From Ruegeria atlantica (lineage in GTDB: Bacteria > Pseudomonadota > Alphaproteobacteria > Rhodobacterales > Rhodobacteraceae), in contig NZ_WQCF01000001.1 of NCBI RefSeq assembly GCF_013032455.1, positions 744,001-808,000 of the forward strand: 64,000 nucleotides of DNA, in the 5' to 3' direction. Below the pieces are notes generated by a model, which had not been told where the DNA came from, did not search any database, and saw only the letters and a program-made list of their open reading frames with translations. The position numbers and the translations under genes were made by a program. This document shows positions 18,140 through 28,106 of this stretch, piece by piece (positions within the stretch are counted from its first letter, which is position 1; each line of letters begins with the position of its first letter).

Positions 18140-18166
18140 TCGGGGGTGCGGGGGCAGAGCCCCCGC
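18131..18166 (-). terminator. Probable terminator of the M20 amidohydrolase gene
   Basis: A perfect 7-bp GC stem (18148-18154 with 18160-18166), loop of 5, lying 8 bases past the gene's stop. On the minus strand it is followed 9 bases later by ATATTTTT, which belongs to the dispersed repeat. Confidence 0.55.
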
Positions 18167-18174
18167 CCTTTCCA

Positions 18175-19338
18175 TCAAGCAGCCGGCATACGCTGTTCGA
18201 CAATCTCAGCCCACCAACTGCACCCAGCCGGAATAGCTTCGTCGTTAAAATTATACTCCGGATGATGCACTGCGGCCGTATCGCCATTACCGACCAGAAT
18301 ATACGCTCCCGGCCGCTCTTCGAGCATAAAGGCGAAATCTTCACCACCCATGATCAAAGGCGCCTCATCACAGTTACCCGAAACAGACCGGGCAACATCG
18401 GCGGCGAAATCGGTCTGCTCATCGCTGTTTACCATCACAGGATAACCCCGGTAGTAAGTCACCTCGGCAGCCCCGCCGAATGTCGCAGCAACACCCTCGC
18501 AGATTTCCTTGATGCGTTTCTCCGCCAGATCCCGCATCGCTGTACTCATCGTGCGGACGGTGCCTTTGATCTGCACCCGTTGCGGGATCACATTGAAGGC
18601 CGTAGACGACGTCTCAAATGACGTGACCGAAACTACGACCTGATCTACCGGATCGGCATTGCGCGACGCGACCGTCTGCAGCGCCAGAACCGCCTGCGCC
18701 GCCATCACGGTCGTATCCACAGTTTCATGCGGTTTGGCAGCGTGGCCGCCCTTCCCTTCGAATGTAACGTCGAACTGGTCCGTGGCCGCAAAAAACGCAC
18801 CGGGACGAATGGCAAAACTGCCTACGGGACGTCCGGGCCAGTTGTGCATGCCGTAGACTTCCTGAATGCCCCAGCGATCCATCATTCCGTCTTCGCACAT
18901 CTCGCGGCCGCCACCGCCGCCCTCTTCGGCGGGCTGAAAAATCACAACAACTGTGCCGTCAAAGTTCCGGGTTTCCGAGAGGTATTTCGCCGCCCCAAGC
19001 AACATCGCCGTATGCCCATCATGACCACAGGCATGCATCGCCCCATCCGTCTTTGAAGCATAGTCCAACCCCGTGGCCTCATGTATCGGCAGAGCATCCA
19101 TATCGGCCCGCAAACCGATCACCTTGCCGCGTGTATCAACCTTGCCCCTGATCACCCCAACAACCCCGGTGCGGCCGATACCGGTGACCACCTCATCGCA
19201 GCCAAACTCCTTCAGCTTCTCGGCAACCAGAGCGCTGGTTCGATGCGTTTCGAACAGGATCTCCGGGTTTTCATGAATGTCACGCCGCCATTCAGTGATT
19301 TCACCCTGCAATTCAGCGAACCGGTTTTTGATCGGCAT
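18175..19338 (-). CDS. M20-family amidohydrolase (N-acyl amino acid / hippurate type)
   Basis: 387 residues. Metal-site motifs are RADMDALP (78-84), HACGHDGHTAM (102-112) and PAEEGGGGG (from 136), with MGGEDFAFM and VHHPEYNFNDE near the C-terminus. This is the M20D layout of hippurate hydrolases, N-acetyl-amino-acid deacetylases and IAA-amino acid hydrolases, with a lid/dimerisation domain in the middle. It hydrolyses N-acyl amino acids; the exact acyl group is not readable. The start is the ATG at 19338 with GGGAGAA 5 bases upstream. An MFS transporter gene precedes it by 58 bases on the same strand and could bring in or export a substrate (inference). Confidence 0.9.
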   Translation of the reverse strand: MPIKNRFAELQGEITEWRRDIHENPEILFETHRTSALVAEKLKEFGCDEVVTGIGRTGVVGVIRGKVDTRGKVIGLRADMDALPIHEATGLDYASKTDGAMHACGHDGHTAMLLGAAKYLSETRNFDGTVVVIFQPAEEGGGGGREMCEDGMMDRWGIQEVYGMHNWPGRPVGSFAIRPGAFFAATDQFDVTFEGKGGHAAKPHETVDTTVMAAQAVLALQTVASRNADPVDQVVVSVTSFETSSTAFNVIPQRVQIKGTVRTMSTAMRDLAEKRIKEICEGVAATFGGAAEVTYYRGYPVMVNSDEQTDFAADVARSVSGNCDEAPLIMGGEDFAFMLEERPGAYILVGNGDTAAVHHPEYNFNDEAIPAGCSWWAEIVEQRMPAA

Positions 19339-19396
19339 TGTTTTCTCCCATTTTATTTTGTTGCTCGGGGTACTGCCCCGATGAGCAATCGTAATT

Positions 19397-20539
19397 TCAA
19401 TTTGCCGACGCAGGCCGCAGCGCTCCAGACAGAAGGACAATCAGTACGGCCAACGGCAACAAAGCTGCAAACGCCAAGCGCAATGTAAGCATTTCGGCCA
19501 GAAACCCAATAAGCGGTGGGCCGATCAGCAACCCTCCATAGCCCAGCGTCGCCACACTGGCGATCGCCTGACCCGGCGGTACATGCGGGTCATTGGCAGC
19601 CCGGCTAAAGGCCAACGGCATGATCACCGCATAGCCGATGCCCATCAAGGCGAAGCCCGCCAGCGCAATCTCGGCCTCCGCAGCAGAGACCACAGCGAGC
19701 ACACCCAATGCGGCGCAAACACCCCCGAAACGCGCAGTGGCAGCGGGTCCGAACCGAGCAATGACCAAACCACCCGCCAGCCGGAAAACCACCATCGCCA
19801 CCGAGAACACAGCATAGCCCAACGCCGCGACGCTTTCTGCTGCCCCGGTCTCGTCGCGCATGAAAATCGCGCTCCAGTCCGCCACAGCCCCCTCTCCCAA
19901 CGCTCCGCAAAGCGCGGTGAAACCAACAAGGATCAGTGCACCCGAAGGCAAGGCAAAGACGGCACCGCCTGCAGATACAGCCTTGCGAGATGTCCAGTGT
20001 ACCCAAGACAGAGCCAACGCCGAGATCACGACAAGCCCTCCTGCCAGCAGGAAATGCTGCATCACCGTCAACCCTGCTTGCACCGCTCCGTACCCGCTGA
20101 ACGCACCCAACCCGGCCCCAAGGCTCCACATCGCGTGAAACGAGGACATGACGGGCTTTTCATAGGCTTGCTCAACTTCCGCCGCCCAGGCGTTCATGGC
20201 AACGTCCATCGAGCCGTGAAAAGCACCGAAAACAAACAGAAAGGCCGCCAAGGACCAAAACCCATCGGCCATGGCCAGCAGGATCAAAGACAACGTGTAA
20301 ACCACAGCAATGACGCGAGTGATCGTTACTGCGCCGAACCAGTCTGTCAGCCGACCTGTAACCGGAAAAGAACACACAGCCCCCGCTGCCATGAACAGCA
20401 AGCCATAACCCAAAGCTTCATGCGATAGGTCCAACCTGTCCCGCACGGCGGGGATACGAGATGCCCAGATGCCAAACAGCGCACCATTCAGGATGAACAT
20501 GGCCGCAACGGCCCGCCAAGCGGCCAACAATCCGATCAA
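19397..20539 (-). CDS. Major facilitator superfamily transporter
   Basis: About 380 residues with roughly twelve hydrophobic helices. GRLTDWFGAVTITR (after helix 2) matches the MFS loop 2-3 signature and GGLVIARFGPAATARFGG is its repeat in the second half. It resembles sugar/drug antiporter-like MFS proteins of the YbjJ type; the solute is unknown. The frame is open from 20653 but that would overlap the upstream gene's coding end and add non-hydrophobic residues. A TTG at 20539 with AAGGA 5 bases upstream begins directly at the first helix (IGLLAAWRAVAAMFILNGAL) and is preferred. No ATG in this frame gives a complete first helix. Confidence 0.8.
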   Translation of the reverse strand: MIGLLAAWRAVAAMFILNGALFGIWASRIPAVRDRLDLSHEALGYGLLFMAAGAVCSFPVTGRLTDWFGAVTITRVIAVVYTLSLILLAMADGFWSLAAFLFVFGAFHGSMDVAMNAWAAEVEQAYEKPVMSSFHAMWSLGAGLGAFSGYGAVQAGLTVMQHFLLAGGLVVISALALSWVHWTSRKAVSAGGAVFALPSGALILVGFTALCGALGEGAVADWSAIFMRDETGAAESVAALGYAVFSVAMVVFRLAGGLVIARFGPAATARFGGVCAALGVLAVVSAAEAEIALAGFALMGIGYAVIMPLAFSRAANDPHVPPGQAIASVATLGYGGLLIGPPLIGFLAEMLTLRLAFAALLPLAVLIVLLSGALRPASAN

Positions 20540-20607
20540 AAGGCATCCTTCGCAACTAGCGCCAAACGCGCCTGTTTTACAGGCTTTCAACGCATTGGCA
20601 AAGACGC

Positions 20608-21885
20608 CTATTCCAACCGCTTGCGTATTCGGCGAATGGCCAGCCAAACACAAAAAACAACCGGAATTGTTACCGCTGAAGTCAGCATTCCTTTGCTTAG
20701 CTGGTCCTCAGCAAACGGGTGCAAAAGATCGCGAACCAGCGAGACTGCATAGTAGCTGATCGCAACGACCGACAGCCCCTCGACGGTGTATTGCAACCGC
20801 AACGCAATATCAGCGCGACGGTCCATGCTCTCCAGCAGTGCTTGGTTTTGGGCGCTCCGCTCGACATCCACCCGCGTTCGCAGCAACTCGCCCGCGCGAA
20901 TGGCGCGGTCAGACAACGCCTGCAAACGGCGCTCCGTCGATTTCACCGTACGAATGGCCGGGTCATAGCGGCGCATCATGAAATCAGCAAAGCTCTGACC
21001 GCCTTCGAAACGCTCTTCCCGCAAGACCTCGATCCGCTGATTTACGATAGCCTCATAAGCGCCTGTTGCTCCGAAGCGGAAAGAACACTGGGCTGAAAGT
21101 GTCTCAAGTTCGGTCGAGATCGACAACAAATCAGGCAGCAACTCGTCGGGATGGGCCGTATTATCGGTCATTTGACCCATCAGCTCTGTCAGTTTCGCAT
21201 CCAGCTCGCCAATCCTGGGGGTCAGTTTCTTGACGCGAGCAAAGCCTAGCATCGACATGGCTTTGTAGGTCTCGATTTCACAAAGACGTTGGATAATACG
21301 TCCCGTTCTGCGCCGTCCGGCACCTTTGGAAACGAAAAGCGCAAAACGCATATGCCCCGCCGGGTCGATGCGAAAATCGCTGGCGCAAACCGCAGCATCG
21401 TCTAACACACGAGCTGCTGCCAGGCTTTCAGGCTCGAACCAATCAAGCAGCGAAGCTTTGACTGCATCATCCTCTTGCCGCTCAACCACCCGGATCATGG
21501 CCGAGGTGATACGCTGACCTTCGCTGGCCTTCAGCCAATCAGGGGGGAACACCTCAAAATCCGCCGGGTTGAAGGGGCGGTCGCTCACGTTCTTCGTAAT
21601 TGCTGTAAAGGTCACGAATTCGGTGTGCTGTTCCCATTTCAGCCAATGACGCCCAATCTGGCCAGCATAGTGTGTGGCCTGAGGTTGCGGATGTTGCGCC
21701 CCGTGACGATCCAACAGATTTATCAAATGCGCCAGATCCTTGTCCCGATCCCGAGCTACAGCGGCCACCGGCTTTTTGATCGCCAAAAAGGTTACAGTGC
21801 AAGGCGTATCAGCCACAGGAAATGGGCGCGCGTGCAGTTCATTGGCCAGAGAATAGCGCAAAGGATGATCGTCGATGGTCGTCAT
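20608..21885 (-). CDS. DUF3422 family membrane-anchored protein
   Basis: 425 residues. The N-terminal part (HPLRYSLANELHARPF, then THYAGQIGRHWLKWEQHTEF and FPPDWL) matches the DUF3422 family. The middle is a long helical, coiled-coil-like region (e.g. RRYDPAIRTVKSTERRLQAL), and two transmembrane helices close the protein (VVAISYYAVSLVRDLL and TSAVTIPVVFCVWLAI) with a basic tail. Function is unknown; the architecture suggests a large cytoplasmic helical body tethered at its C-terminus. The ATG at 21885 has GGAG 6 bases upstream and a good promoter further up, so this gene can start its own transcript leading into the MFS and M20 genes. Confidence 0.85.
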   Translation of the reverse strand: MTTIDDHPLRYSLANELHARPFPVADTPCTVTFLAIKKPVAAVARDRDKDLAHLINLLDRHGAQHPQPQATHYAGQIGRHWLKWEQHTEFVTFTAITKNVSDRPFNPADFEVFPPDWLKASEGQRITSAMIRVVERQEDDAVKASLLDWFEPESLAAARVLDDAAVCASDFRIDPAGHMRFALFVSKGAGRRRTGRIIQRLCEIETYKAMSMLGFARVKKLTPRIGELDAKLTELMGQMTDNTAHPDELLPDLLSISTELETLSAQCSFRFGATGAYEAIVNQRIEVLREERFEGGQSFADFMMRRYDPAIRTVKSTERRLQALSDRAIRAGELLRTRVDVERSAQNQALLESMDRRADIALRLQYTVEGLSVVAISYYAVSLVRDLLHPFAEDQLSKGMLTSAVTIPVVFCVWLAIRRIRKRLE

Positions 21886-21909
21886 AAGGGGCTCCGGTTC
21901 GTCCACCGC

Positions 21910-21937
21910 ACTATACGGCACACCAAGAATACATCAA
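21910..21937 (-). promoter_or_regulatory. Candidate sigma-70 promoter of the DUF3422 gene
   Basis: Minus strand TTGATG (21937-21932), 16-base spacer, TATAGT (21915-21910), in an AT-rich stretch. It begins 25 bases before the ATG. Confidence 0.55.
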
Positions 21938-21992
21938 TTATCTTTTTATTTCATGCACTTACAAGGATACAACGGTATACATTCCAGCTATC

Positions 21993-22349
21993 CTATTGAT
22001 TTGGTTGCCACAGCTCGACGGGATTTCCTTCGGGGTCGTGAATGCGGGCGAATTTTCCAACCTCACTGTCCCATTCGGCACGAGTTTCAACCGGAATCCC
22101 CGCTGCTTCTAACTGAAAGATCATGGCCTCCAGATCATCGACACGAAAGTTGATCATCCATTGCCGATTAGTCGGCCCAAAATACGTCGTGTCCTGCGCG
22201 AAAGGGGCAAACACAGTGTACCCTTCGCGCTGCTTCCACGGAACAGACCCGCAGGGATCAACTCCAAGATTTTCTTCATACCAAGCGCTCAAGGCTTTAG
22301 GATCATTGGCCCGAAAGAACACGCCGCCTATGCCGTTCACCTTCTGCAT
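21993..22349 (-). CDS. Glyoxalase/bleomycin-resistance (VOC) fold protein
   Basis: 118 residues with the paired beta-alpha-beta-beta-beta modules of the VOC fold: GIGGVFFRANDPKALSAWYE at the start, MINFRVDDLEAMIFQLEAAG in the second module, and the closing FARIHDPEGNPVELWQP with a typical metal-ligand glutamate. Members range from metal lyases to antibiotic-binding proteins; no substrate can be assigned. The ATG at 22349 is chosen because the family N-terminus begins there and GGGGGAC precedes it; a longer open frame would run into a dispersed repeat. Confidence 0.85.
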   Translation of the reverse strand: MQKVNGIGGVFFRANDPKALSAWYEENLGVDPCGSVPWKQREGYTVFAPFAQDTTYFGPTNRQWMINFRVDDLEAMIFQLEAAGIPVETRAEWDSEVGKFARIHDPEGNPVELWQPNQ

Positions 22350-22396
22350 TGCCGTCCCCCAGTTGTACTCAGGTTGAACATAACACACCCCGCCCG

Positions 22397-22417
22397 CTTC
22401 ATCTGGCCGCAAATATC
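22397..22417 (-). repeat. Dispersed 3'-end repeat, copy B
   Basis: Minus-strand GATATTTGCGGCCAGATGAAG, three changes from copies A and C. It lies downstream of pntB and of a small hairpin with 7-bp arms (22441-22447 with 22457-22463). Confidence 0.65.
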
Positions 22418-22489
22418 TTGGGGCGACGCCTTTTGATGCACCATTGGTTCAAGCATCCAATGGCGGCGAGCAAAGCCCCCTACCAAAAC

Positions 22490-22522
22490 GAAAAAAGAAA
22501 AGGGCGCCCGCAGGCGCCCTTT
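22490..22522 (-). terminator. Intrinsic terminator of pntAB
   Basis: A perfect 10-bp stem (22499-22508 with 22513-22522), loop CGCA, followed on the minus strand by a pyrimidine run with TTTTTT. It starts 22 bases past the pntB stop. Confidence 0.9.
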
Positions 22523-22544
22523 GCAATTTGATAAACCTTAACGA

Positions 22545-23993
22545 TCAGTCGATCATCGGCAGAAGCTTGTCCAGCGACTCCTTGGCGTCGCCATAGAACA
22601 TGCGGGTGTTCTCTTTGAAGAACAGCGGGTTTTCGATGCCCGAGTATCCAGTGCCCTGTCCACGCTTGGACACGAACACCTGCTTGGACTTCCAGCATTC
22701 CAGAACCGGCATCCCGGCGATGGGGCTGTTGGGGTCTTCCTGCGCTGCAGGGTTCACGATGTCGTTCGAACCGATGACGATGGCCACATCCGTCTCAGGG
22801 AAGTCCTCGTTGATTTCGTCCATTTCCAGAACGATATCGTAAGGAACCTTCGCCTCAGCCAGCAGCACGTTCATGTGGCCCGGCAGACGACCGGCAACGG
22901 GGTGGATCGCGAAACGCACCTCTTTGCCCTTGGCGCGCAGCTTGCGGACCAGTTCGGAAACCGACTGCTGTGCCTGCGCAACGGCCATACCGTAACCCGG
23001 GATGATGATAATGCTGTCAGCGTCGTTCAGAGCTGCGGCAACACCATCGGCGTCGATGGCCACCTGCTCACCTTCGACCTCCATCTGCGGCCCCGAAGTG
23101 CCGCCAAAGCCACCCAGGATCACGCTGACAAAGTGGCGGTTCATTGCTTTACACATGATGTAGGACAGGATCGCACCCGACGAGCCCACCAGCGCTCCGA
23201 CCACGATCAGCAGATCGTTGCCAAGGCTGAAGCCGATCGCAGCAGCCGCCCAGCCCGAGTAGCTGTTCAGCATCGACACAACCACCGGCATGTCGGCGCC
23301 GCCGATGCCCATGATCAGGTGATAGCCGATGAACAGAGCAGCCAGCGTCATCAGGATCAGCGGCAGCAGACCACCGGATGCGGTGTACCAGACCAGGCAG
23401 ATCAGCGAGAGACCCGCAGCAGCTGCGTTCAGCGCATGGCCACCGGGCAGCTTGGTCGCCGCCGAAGTCACCTTGCCTGCCAGCTTGCCATAGGCCACGA
23501 CCGAACCGGTAAAGGTGATCGCACCGATGAAGATGCCCAGGAACAATTCCACATGCAGGATTGCCAGTTCCGCCGAGGATTTCTTGGCGATCAGTGCAGC
23601 GAAGGTTCCAAAACCTTCCTTGGCCAGTTTCGCATCAGCAGAAGCAAGCGCCTGCGCCACGTTTCCGATCTCGAAATGCGCATTGAAGCCGACGAAAACA
23701 GCCGCCAGACCAACCAACGAGTGCATTGCGGCCACCAGCTGCGGCATCTCGGTCATCTGGACACGCTGCGCCACATACTGACCGATCAGACCACCGCCGA
23801 TGATCAGCAGCAGCGACAGTAGCCAATAACCCGAACCAGGGCCAACCAGCGTGGCAAAAACCGCCAGCGCCATACCGACAATGCCGTACCAGACCGCGCG
23901 CTTAGCGCTTTCCTGGTTCGACAGACCGCCGAGCGAAAGGATGAAGAGAACAGCCGCAACAACATAGGCGGCAGTAGTGAAGCCAAATTCCAT
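22545..23993 (-). CDS. pntB: NAD(P) transhydrogenase subunit beta
   Basis: 482 residues. The first ~270 are about nine transmembrane helices forming part of the proton channel; the C-terminal domain III binds NADP(H), with [14 protein letters not shown] (nucleotide loop), [32 protein letters not shown] and [19 protein letters not shown]. With PntA it couples hydride transfer from NADH to NADP+ to inward proton flow, supplying NADPH. It follows pntA by 13 bases and is closed by a strong terminator. Start ATG at 23993 with GGAGG a few bases upstream. Confidence 0.97.
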   Translation of the reverse strand: MEFGFTTAAYVVAAVLFILSLGGLSNQESAKRAVWYGIVGMALAVFATLVGPGSGYWLLSLLLIIGGGLIGQYVAQRVQMTEMPQLVAAMHSLVGLAAVFVGFNAHFEIGNVAQALASADAKLAKEGFGTFAALIAKKSSAELAILHVELFLGIFIGAITFTGSVVAYGKLAGKVTSAATKLPGGHALNAAAAGLSLICLVWYTASGGLLPLILMTLAALFIGYHLIMGIGGADMPVVVSMLNSYSGWAAAAIGFSLGNDLLIVVGALVGSSGAILSYIMCKAMNRHFVSVILGGFGGTSGPQMEVEGEQVAIDADGVAAALNDADSIIIIPGYGMAVAQAQQSVSELVRKLRAKGKEVRFAIHPVAGRLPGHMNVLLAEAKVPYDIVLEMDEINEDFPETDVAIVIGSNDIVNPAAQEDPNSPIAGMPVLECWKSKQVFVSKRGQGTGYSGIENPLFFKENTRMFYGDAKESLDKLLPMID

Positions 23994-24006
23994 CTACCCG
24001 GCCTCC

Positions 24007-25578
24007 TTAAGATTTCTGGAACATGGCGAGCATGCGCCGGGTGACAAGAAAACCGCCGAAGATATTGATCCCGGCCATGAAAACGGACAGCGCCGCCAGC
24101 AGAATAACAAGGAACGAGCCCGATCCGATCTGCATAAGCGCCCCGACGATGATGATCGACGAGATCGCGTTGGTGATCGCCATCAGCGGCGTATGCAGGC
24201 TGTGCGCAACATTCCAGATCACCTGGAAGCCAACAAAGATAGCCAGCACAAAGACGATGAAGTGCTGCATGAAGCTGGCCGGAGCGATCAGCCCCACCAG
24301 CAGCATCAGCGCACCGCCGACACCCAGCAGGGTGAACTGCTGCTTGGTCTGCGCCTTGAAGGCCGCGATCTCCTGCGCCTTTTTCTCTTCCGGGGTCAGT
24401 TCCTTGACCTCAGGCTTTTTCTGCGCCGCGATCGCCTGAATTTTAGGCGGCGGCGGCGGGAAGGTGATCTCTCCCTCATGGGTCACGGTTGCGCCGCGGA
24501 TCACGTCATCTTCCATGTTGTGATTGATCTGACCGTCCTTCTCGGGTGTCAGGTCAGTCATCATGTGACGGATGTTGGTCGCATAGAGCGAAGAGGATTG
24601 TGCCGCCATCCGGCTGGGGAAGTCGGTGTAGCCGATGATGGTCACGCCATTGTCAGTTACGATCTTCTCATCCGCCACGGTCAGCTTGCAGTTGCCGCCC
24701 TTTTCCGCAGCAAGGTCAACGATAACCGAGCCGGGCTTCATGCTTTCGACCATATCCTTGGTCCAAAGCTCAGGAGCCTCACGGTTCGGGATCAGCGCCG
24801 TGGTAATGACGATGTCCATCTCGGGCGCCAGCTCGCGGAACTTGGCCAGCTGCGCGTTACGGAATTCTTCAGACTGAACCGAAGCATAACCACCGGTCGC
24901 CGCGCCGTCCTGCTGGTCTTCTTCAAAATCCAGATAGACGAACTCGGCCCCCATCGATTCGACCTGCTCGGCCACTTCAGGGCGCACGTCGAATGCATAG
25001 GTGATCGCACCCAGAGAGGTCGAGGTCCCGATCGCTGCCAGACCAGCCACACCAGCACCGACAATCAGCACTTTCGCAGGCGGTACTTTACCGGCAGCCG
25101 TCACCTGACCGGTGAAGAAACGGCCAAAGTTGTTACCGGCCTCGATCACCGCGCGGTAACCGGCGATGTTCGCCATCGACGACAGCGCGTCCATCTTCTG
25201 CGCGCGCGAAATACGCGGCACCATTTCCATGGCGATAACGTTGGCACCTTTGGACTTGGCCAACTCCATGCCTTCTTCATTGCCTGCAGGGTTAAAGAAG
25301 GAAATCAGTGTCTTACCAGCAGACAACCGCTTCAGCTCGGCCTCGTCGGGCTGGCGAACCTTGGCGATGATATCCGCAGTTTTCCACAGCGATGCAGCCG
25401 TCTTGACGACTTCAACACCTACGGCTTCATAAGCTGCATCAGAAAAGCCCGCAGCTGCGCCAGCGCCCTTTTCGATCAGGCATTCATAGCCCAGTTTCTG
25501 TAACTGAACCGCAGAGTCAGGCGTCATCGCGACCCGGTTCTCTCCGTCCAGTATTTCCTTTGGTGTGCCTATCTTCAC
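24007..25578 (-). CDS. pntA: NAD(P) transhydrogenase subunit alpha
   Basis: 523 residues. Domain I (1-~380) binds NAD(H) and resembles alanine dehydrogenase: [53 protein letters not shown] charged, helical linker rich in Lys and Glu (near 390-420) leads to four C-terminal transmembrane helices (from [19 protein letters not shown]). This is the fused PntA form, not the split PntAA/PntAB form found in many alphaproteobacteria. The start is a GTG at 25578 (GTG AAG ATA GGC) with GGGGGAT about 7 bases upstream. It heads the pntAB operon. Confidence 0.97.
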   Translation of the reverse strand: MKIGTPKEILDGENRVAMTPDSAVQLQKLGYECLIEKGAGAAAGFSDAAYEAVGVEVVKTAASLWKTADIIAKVRQPDEAELKRLSAGKTLISFFNPAGNEEGMELAKSKGANVIAMEMVPRISRAQKMDALSSMANIAGYRAVIEAGNNFGRFFTGQVTAAGKVPPAKVLIVGAGVAGLAAIGTSTSLGAITYAFDVRPEVAEQVESMGAEFVYLDFEEDQQDGAATGGYASVQSEEFRNAQLAKFRELAPEMDIVITTALIPNREAPELWTKDMVESMKPGSVIVDLAAEKGGNCKLTVADEKIVTDNGVTIIGYTDFPSRMAAQSSSLYATNIRHMMTDLTPEKDGQINHNMEDDVIRGATVTHEGEITFPPPPPKIQAIAAQKKPEVKELTPEEKKAQEIAAFKAQTKQQFTLLGVGGALMLLVGLIAPASFMQHFIVFVLAIFVGFQVIWNVAHSLHTPLMAITNAISSIIIVGALMQIGSGSFLVILLAALSVFMAGINIFGGFLVTRRMLAMFQKS

Positions 25579-25708
25579 TGGCAGATCCCCCTAATTTTCA
25601 CTCAGACTGAGCGGGTGGTCGGTATTGTTTGTTAAGCGAACGTGTATCCTGCGCAACATTATTTCGCAAGCGCAGCATTTGCTGCGTTGCATCATGGTCA
25701 CGGTTCCT

Positions 25709-26158
25709 TCATATCCAGCGCCGCGTCCGGCGTTCATAGCGGGCGAAATCAGCGCGAAAAGCGCGACGCAAACGATCCTCTTCCGGCAGGATGAAACGGC
25801 GCTCAAGCACCCACACAAACATGGGTACGAGCACCAGAGACAGGACCGCATCGAACCGTAGAACCAAACCTGCAAGGATTAGGACGTCACCAAGATAGAT
25901 TGGATTGCGGCTACGCTTATATATGCCCGATTGCACCATGGCAGTTGGCGTTTCATGCGGAATTACTGTTGTTTTGTGGCGGCGAAACTCAACAATAGCC
26001 AATACCGCAACCAGGATACCAGCGCCGATCAGAAGTCCGCTGAGCAGATCGGTCAGCCCGCTATCCAGCGACAACCCTAGCGGAAAATGACGCGCCTGCA
26101 GCCAAGCCAGCAATGCAAATCCAATCAGCCATACGGGCGGTATGTCGATCCAGCGCAT
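25709..26158 (-). CDS. Isoprenylcysteine/phospholipid methyltransferase-like membrane protein
   Basis: 149 residues. Several hydrophobic helices (VWLIGFALLAWLQ, LLSGLLIGAGILVAVLAIVEF) precede the hallmark C-terminal motif SGIYKRSRNPIYLGDVLILAG followed by the FVWVLERRFILPEE segment. This is the ICMT/PEMT-like pattern in which the NP-Y-G region binds S-adenosylmethionine within the membrane. The substrate is unknown; bacterial members methylate lipids, thiols or isoprenoid-like groups. ATG at 26158 with GGAGAG 5 bases upstream; it is divergent from kynU with a 172-base gap. Confidence 0.85.
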   Translation of the reverse strand: MRWIDIPPVWLIGFALLAWLQARHFPLGLSLDSGLTDLLSGLLIGAGILVAVLAIVEFRRHKTTVIPHETPTAMVQSGIYKRSRNPIYLGDVLILAGLVLRFDAVLSLVLVPMFVWVLERRFILPEEDRLRRAFRADFARYERRTRRWI

Positions 26159-26330
26159 GCGCACTCTCCGCAAGTGGCGCCACGCAAAGCACGTGTCGCT
26201 TCTGACCGATGTCCTACCGCTTTCAGACCCAAATGGCAAAGCTTCGGTTGTCGCATCAATGGACAGGCATAAATGGATCGGATAGGCCGAATCAAAGCAC
26301 TGACCCAGATCAAAAGATTGTGAGCCCCCG

Positions 26331-27524
26331 ATGACCGATTTTGCCGCGACAAAAGCCATGTTCGACCTGCCAGATGGCGTCATCTATCTGGACGGAAATT
26401 CACTGGGTCCGCTGCCCAAGGCAGCAGGAGACCGGGTAAACGACATGATGGTCAAGGAATGGGGGCAAATGTTGATCACCGGCTGGAACAAGGCCGGGTG
26501 GATGGCTTTGCCGACAGGGTTGGGCGACCGCATTGGCCGCCTTGTCGGAGCGGAACCTGGTACTGTGGTGACCGGGGATACACTCTCGATCAAGGTCTAT
26601 CAGGCCGTGGCCTCGGCCCTTGAGCTGCGCCCGGATCGCAAGGTTGTGCTGTCGGACAACGGCAATTTCCCTTCGGACCTTTATATGGTGGACGGTCTGT
26701 TGCGCTCTCTGGGCCCAGATTACGAACTGCGCGTCGTTGCACCTGAAGAGGTCGCCGCAAGCATCACCGAAGATGTCGCTGTTCTGATGCTGACCGAAGT
26801 CGACTATCGCAGCGGAAGAATGCACGACATGAAGGCGTTGACCGAGTTGGCTCATGCGAATCGGGTGGTCACTGTCTGGGATCTGGCCCACTCTGCCGGA
26901 GCTGTTCCAGTGGATCTGTCCGCCTGCAACGCAGATTTCGCGGTTGGCTGTACATATAAGTACTTAAACGGCGGCCCCGGTGCGCCTGCCTTTATTTATG
27001 TCGCGCCGCGTCTGGCCGACCGCGCGCGCCCTGCCCTGTCTGGCTGGCTGGGACACGATGCCCCCTTTGCCTTCGATCTGGATTACCGCCCCGGCAGTGG
27101 GATCGAGAGAATGCGTGTCGGCACCCCTCCGATCATCCAGATGACCGCCCTCTCTGCTGCAATGGACATCTGGGACATGGCCAACATGACCGACGTGCGC
27201 GCCAAGTCCATCGAACTAACCGAGTTGTTCATCTCCCGCTTGGAAGCGACCTGCCCCGAGTTAGAACTGGCCAGCCCGCGCGACCCAAACCAGCGCGGCA
27301 GTCAGGTCTCTTTCCGGTTTACTGAGGGCTACGCGGCTATGCAGGCGCTGATCGCGCGCGGTGTGATCGGAGATTTCCGCGCGCCTGATATCATGCGGTT
27401 TGGTTTCACGCCGCTTTATATCGACGAGCAGGACGTAGAACGTGCAGCCGGCATCATGGCCGACATCATGGGCAACCGCTTGTGGGACACGCCAGAATAC
27501 AAGGTGCGGCAGCGGGTTACTTAA
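26331..27524 (+). CDS. kynU: Kynureninase
   Basis: 397 residues. Fold-type I PLP enzyme with DGNSLGPLPK (21-30), GDTLSIKVYQAV, DLAHSAGAVP (184-193) and the cofactor lysine in GCTYKYLNGGPG (K210). RPALSGWLGH and RMRVGTPPI complete the kynureninase pattern. It cleaves kynurenine (or 3-hydroxykynurenine) to anthranilate (or 3-hydroxyanthranilate) and alanine in tryptophan breakdown. No tryptophan dioxygenase or formamidase gene is present in the window. It ends 8 bases inside the convergent TetR gene. Confidence 0.95.
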   Translation: MTDFAATKAMFDLPDGVIYLDGNSLGPLPKAAGDRVNDMMVKEWGQMLITGWNKAGWMALPTGLGDRIGRLVGAEPGTVVTGDTLSIKVYQAVASALELRPDRKVVLSDNGNFPSDLYMVDGLLRSLGPDYELRVVAPEEVAASITEDVAVLMLTEVDYRSGRMHDMKALTELAHANRVVTVWDLAHSAGAVPVDLSACNADFAVGCTYKYLNGGPGAPAFIYVAPRLADRARPALSGWLGHDAPFAFDLDYRPGSGIERMRVGTPPIIQMTALSAAMDIWDMANMTDVRAKSIELTELFISRLEATCPELELASPRDPNQRGSQVSFRFTEGYAAMQALIARGVIGDFRAPDIMRFGFTPLYIDEQDVERAAGIMADIMGNRLWDTPEYKVRQRVT

Positions 27525-28095
27525 CCTCAAGCCCTGCGCTGATCAGCGCCGCGATCTGCGCGACCTGCTGTTCATAAACATCAGCCCCCGCGCCGATCAG
27601 CTTAAGACCTTTCAGCGTGGCCGTGATCGTCCGGCCGGTCTCGGCCGCACTCGTCAGCAGACGCACGCGCCCCAACCGTTCCTGCTGCGACAGCCACTCG
27701 GCATAGACGCCCGCCAACCCGGCTTCTCCCTCTGCAATGATTTCAGAGGACATGGACTTGGTGTTATCCAGCATCTCAAGCCCGTGAGGCGACGCCAGTA
27801 TCTTTGCGATCCCTGCCGTCTGGGTCTGAATAGCATGGGTCAGAACCTCGGCCACTGAACCCTGCGTCGCTAGCGCTGCGGCAACTGCTGCCGTTTTTTC
27901 AACGTAGTAAAACTCAGTCAGTTTGCTGACGATCGCCTCTTTGTTCTTGAAATGCAGATACAGCGCTGGCCGGGACATCCCCGCCCCGCGCGCTATGTCA
28001 TCCATCGAGGTCTTTCGATACCCATAAGTAGAAAAGGCCTGAAACGCCGAGTTCAGGATCGCCTTTTGCCGTGAATCGTCAACTGCTTCCACCAT
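27517..28095 (-). CDS. TetR-family transcriptional regulator
   Basis: About 192 residues. The N-terminal HTH reads ILNSAFQAFSTYGYRKTSMD, then DIARGAGMSRPALYLHFKNK, ending in the usual EAIVSKL. The C-terminal ligand domain is not assignable. The ATG at 28095 gives the normal short N-terminal arm; an upstream in-frame start at 28146 would extend into the operator region. It is divergent from the molybdenum hydroxylase genes, with an array of TGACA/TGTCA half-sites in between, so it is probably their repressor. Its 3' end overlaps kynU by 8 bases, but regulation of kynU is not indicated. Confidence 0.9.
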   Translation of the reverse strand: MVEAVDDSRQKAILNSAFQAFSTYGYRKTSMDDIARGAGMSRPALYLHFKNKEAIVSKLTEFYYVEKTAAVAAALATQGSVAEVLTHAIQTQTAGIAKILASPHGLEMLDNTKSMSSEIIAEGEAGLAGVYAEWLSQQERLGRVRLLTSAAETGRTITATLKGLKLIGAGADVYEQQVAQIAALISAGLEVK

Positions 28096-28106
28096 ACCTG
28101 AACTCG

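Noticed and set aside
23977-25503. 508-codon open frame antisense to pntA
   Set aside because: The minus-strand protein is a clear PntA with all motifs; the plus-strand product is a composition artefact rich in Arg, His and Asp.
25671-25686. CGCAGCA-TT-TGCTGCG palindrome between pntA and the methyltransferase gene
   Set aside because: Symmetrical but with no T-run and no clear promoter context; too little to call a terminator or operator.
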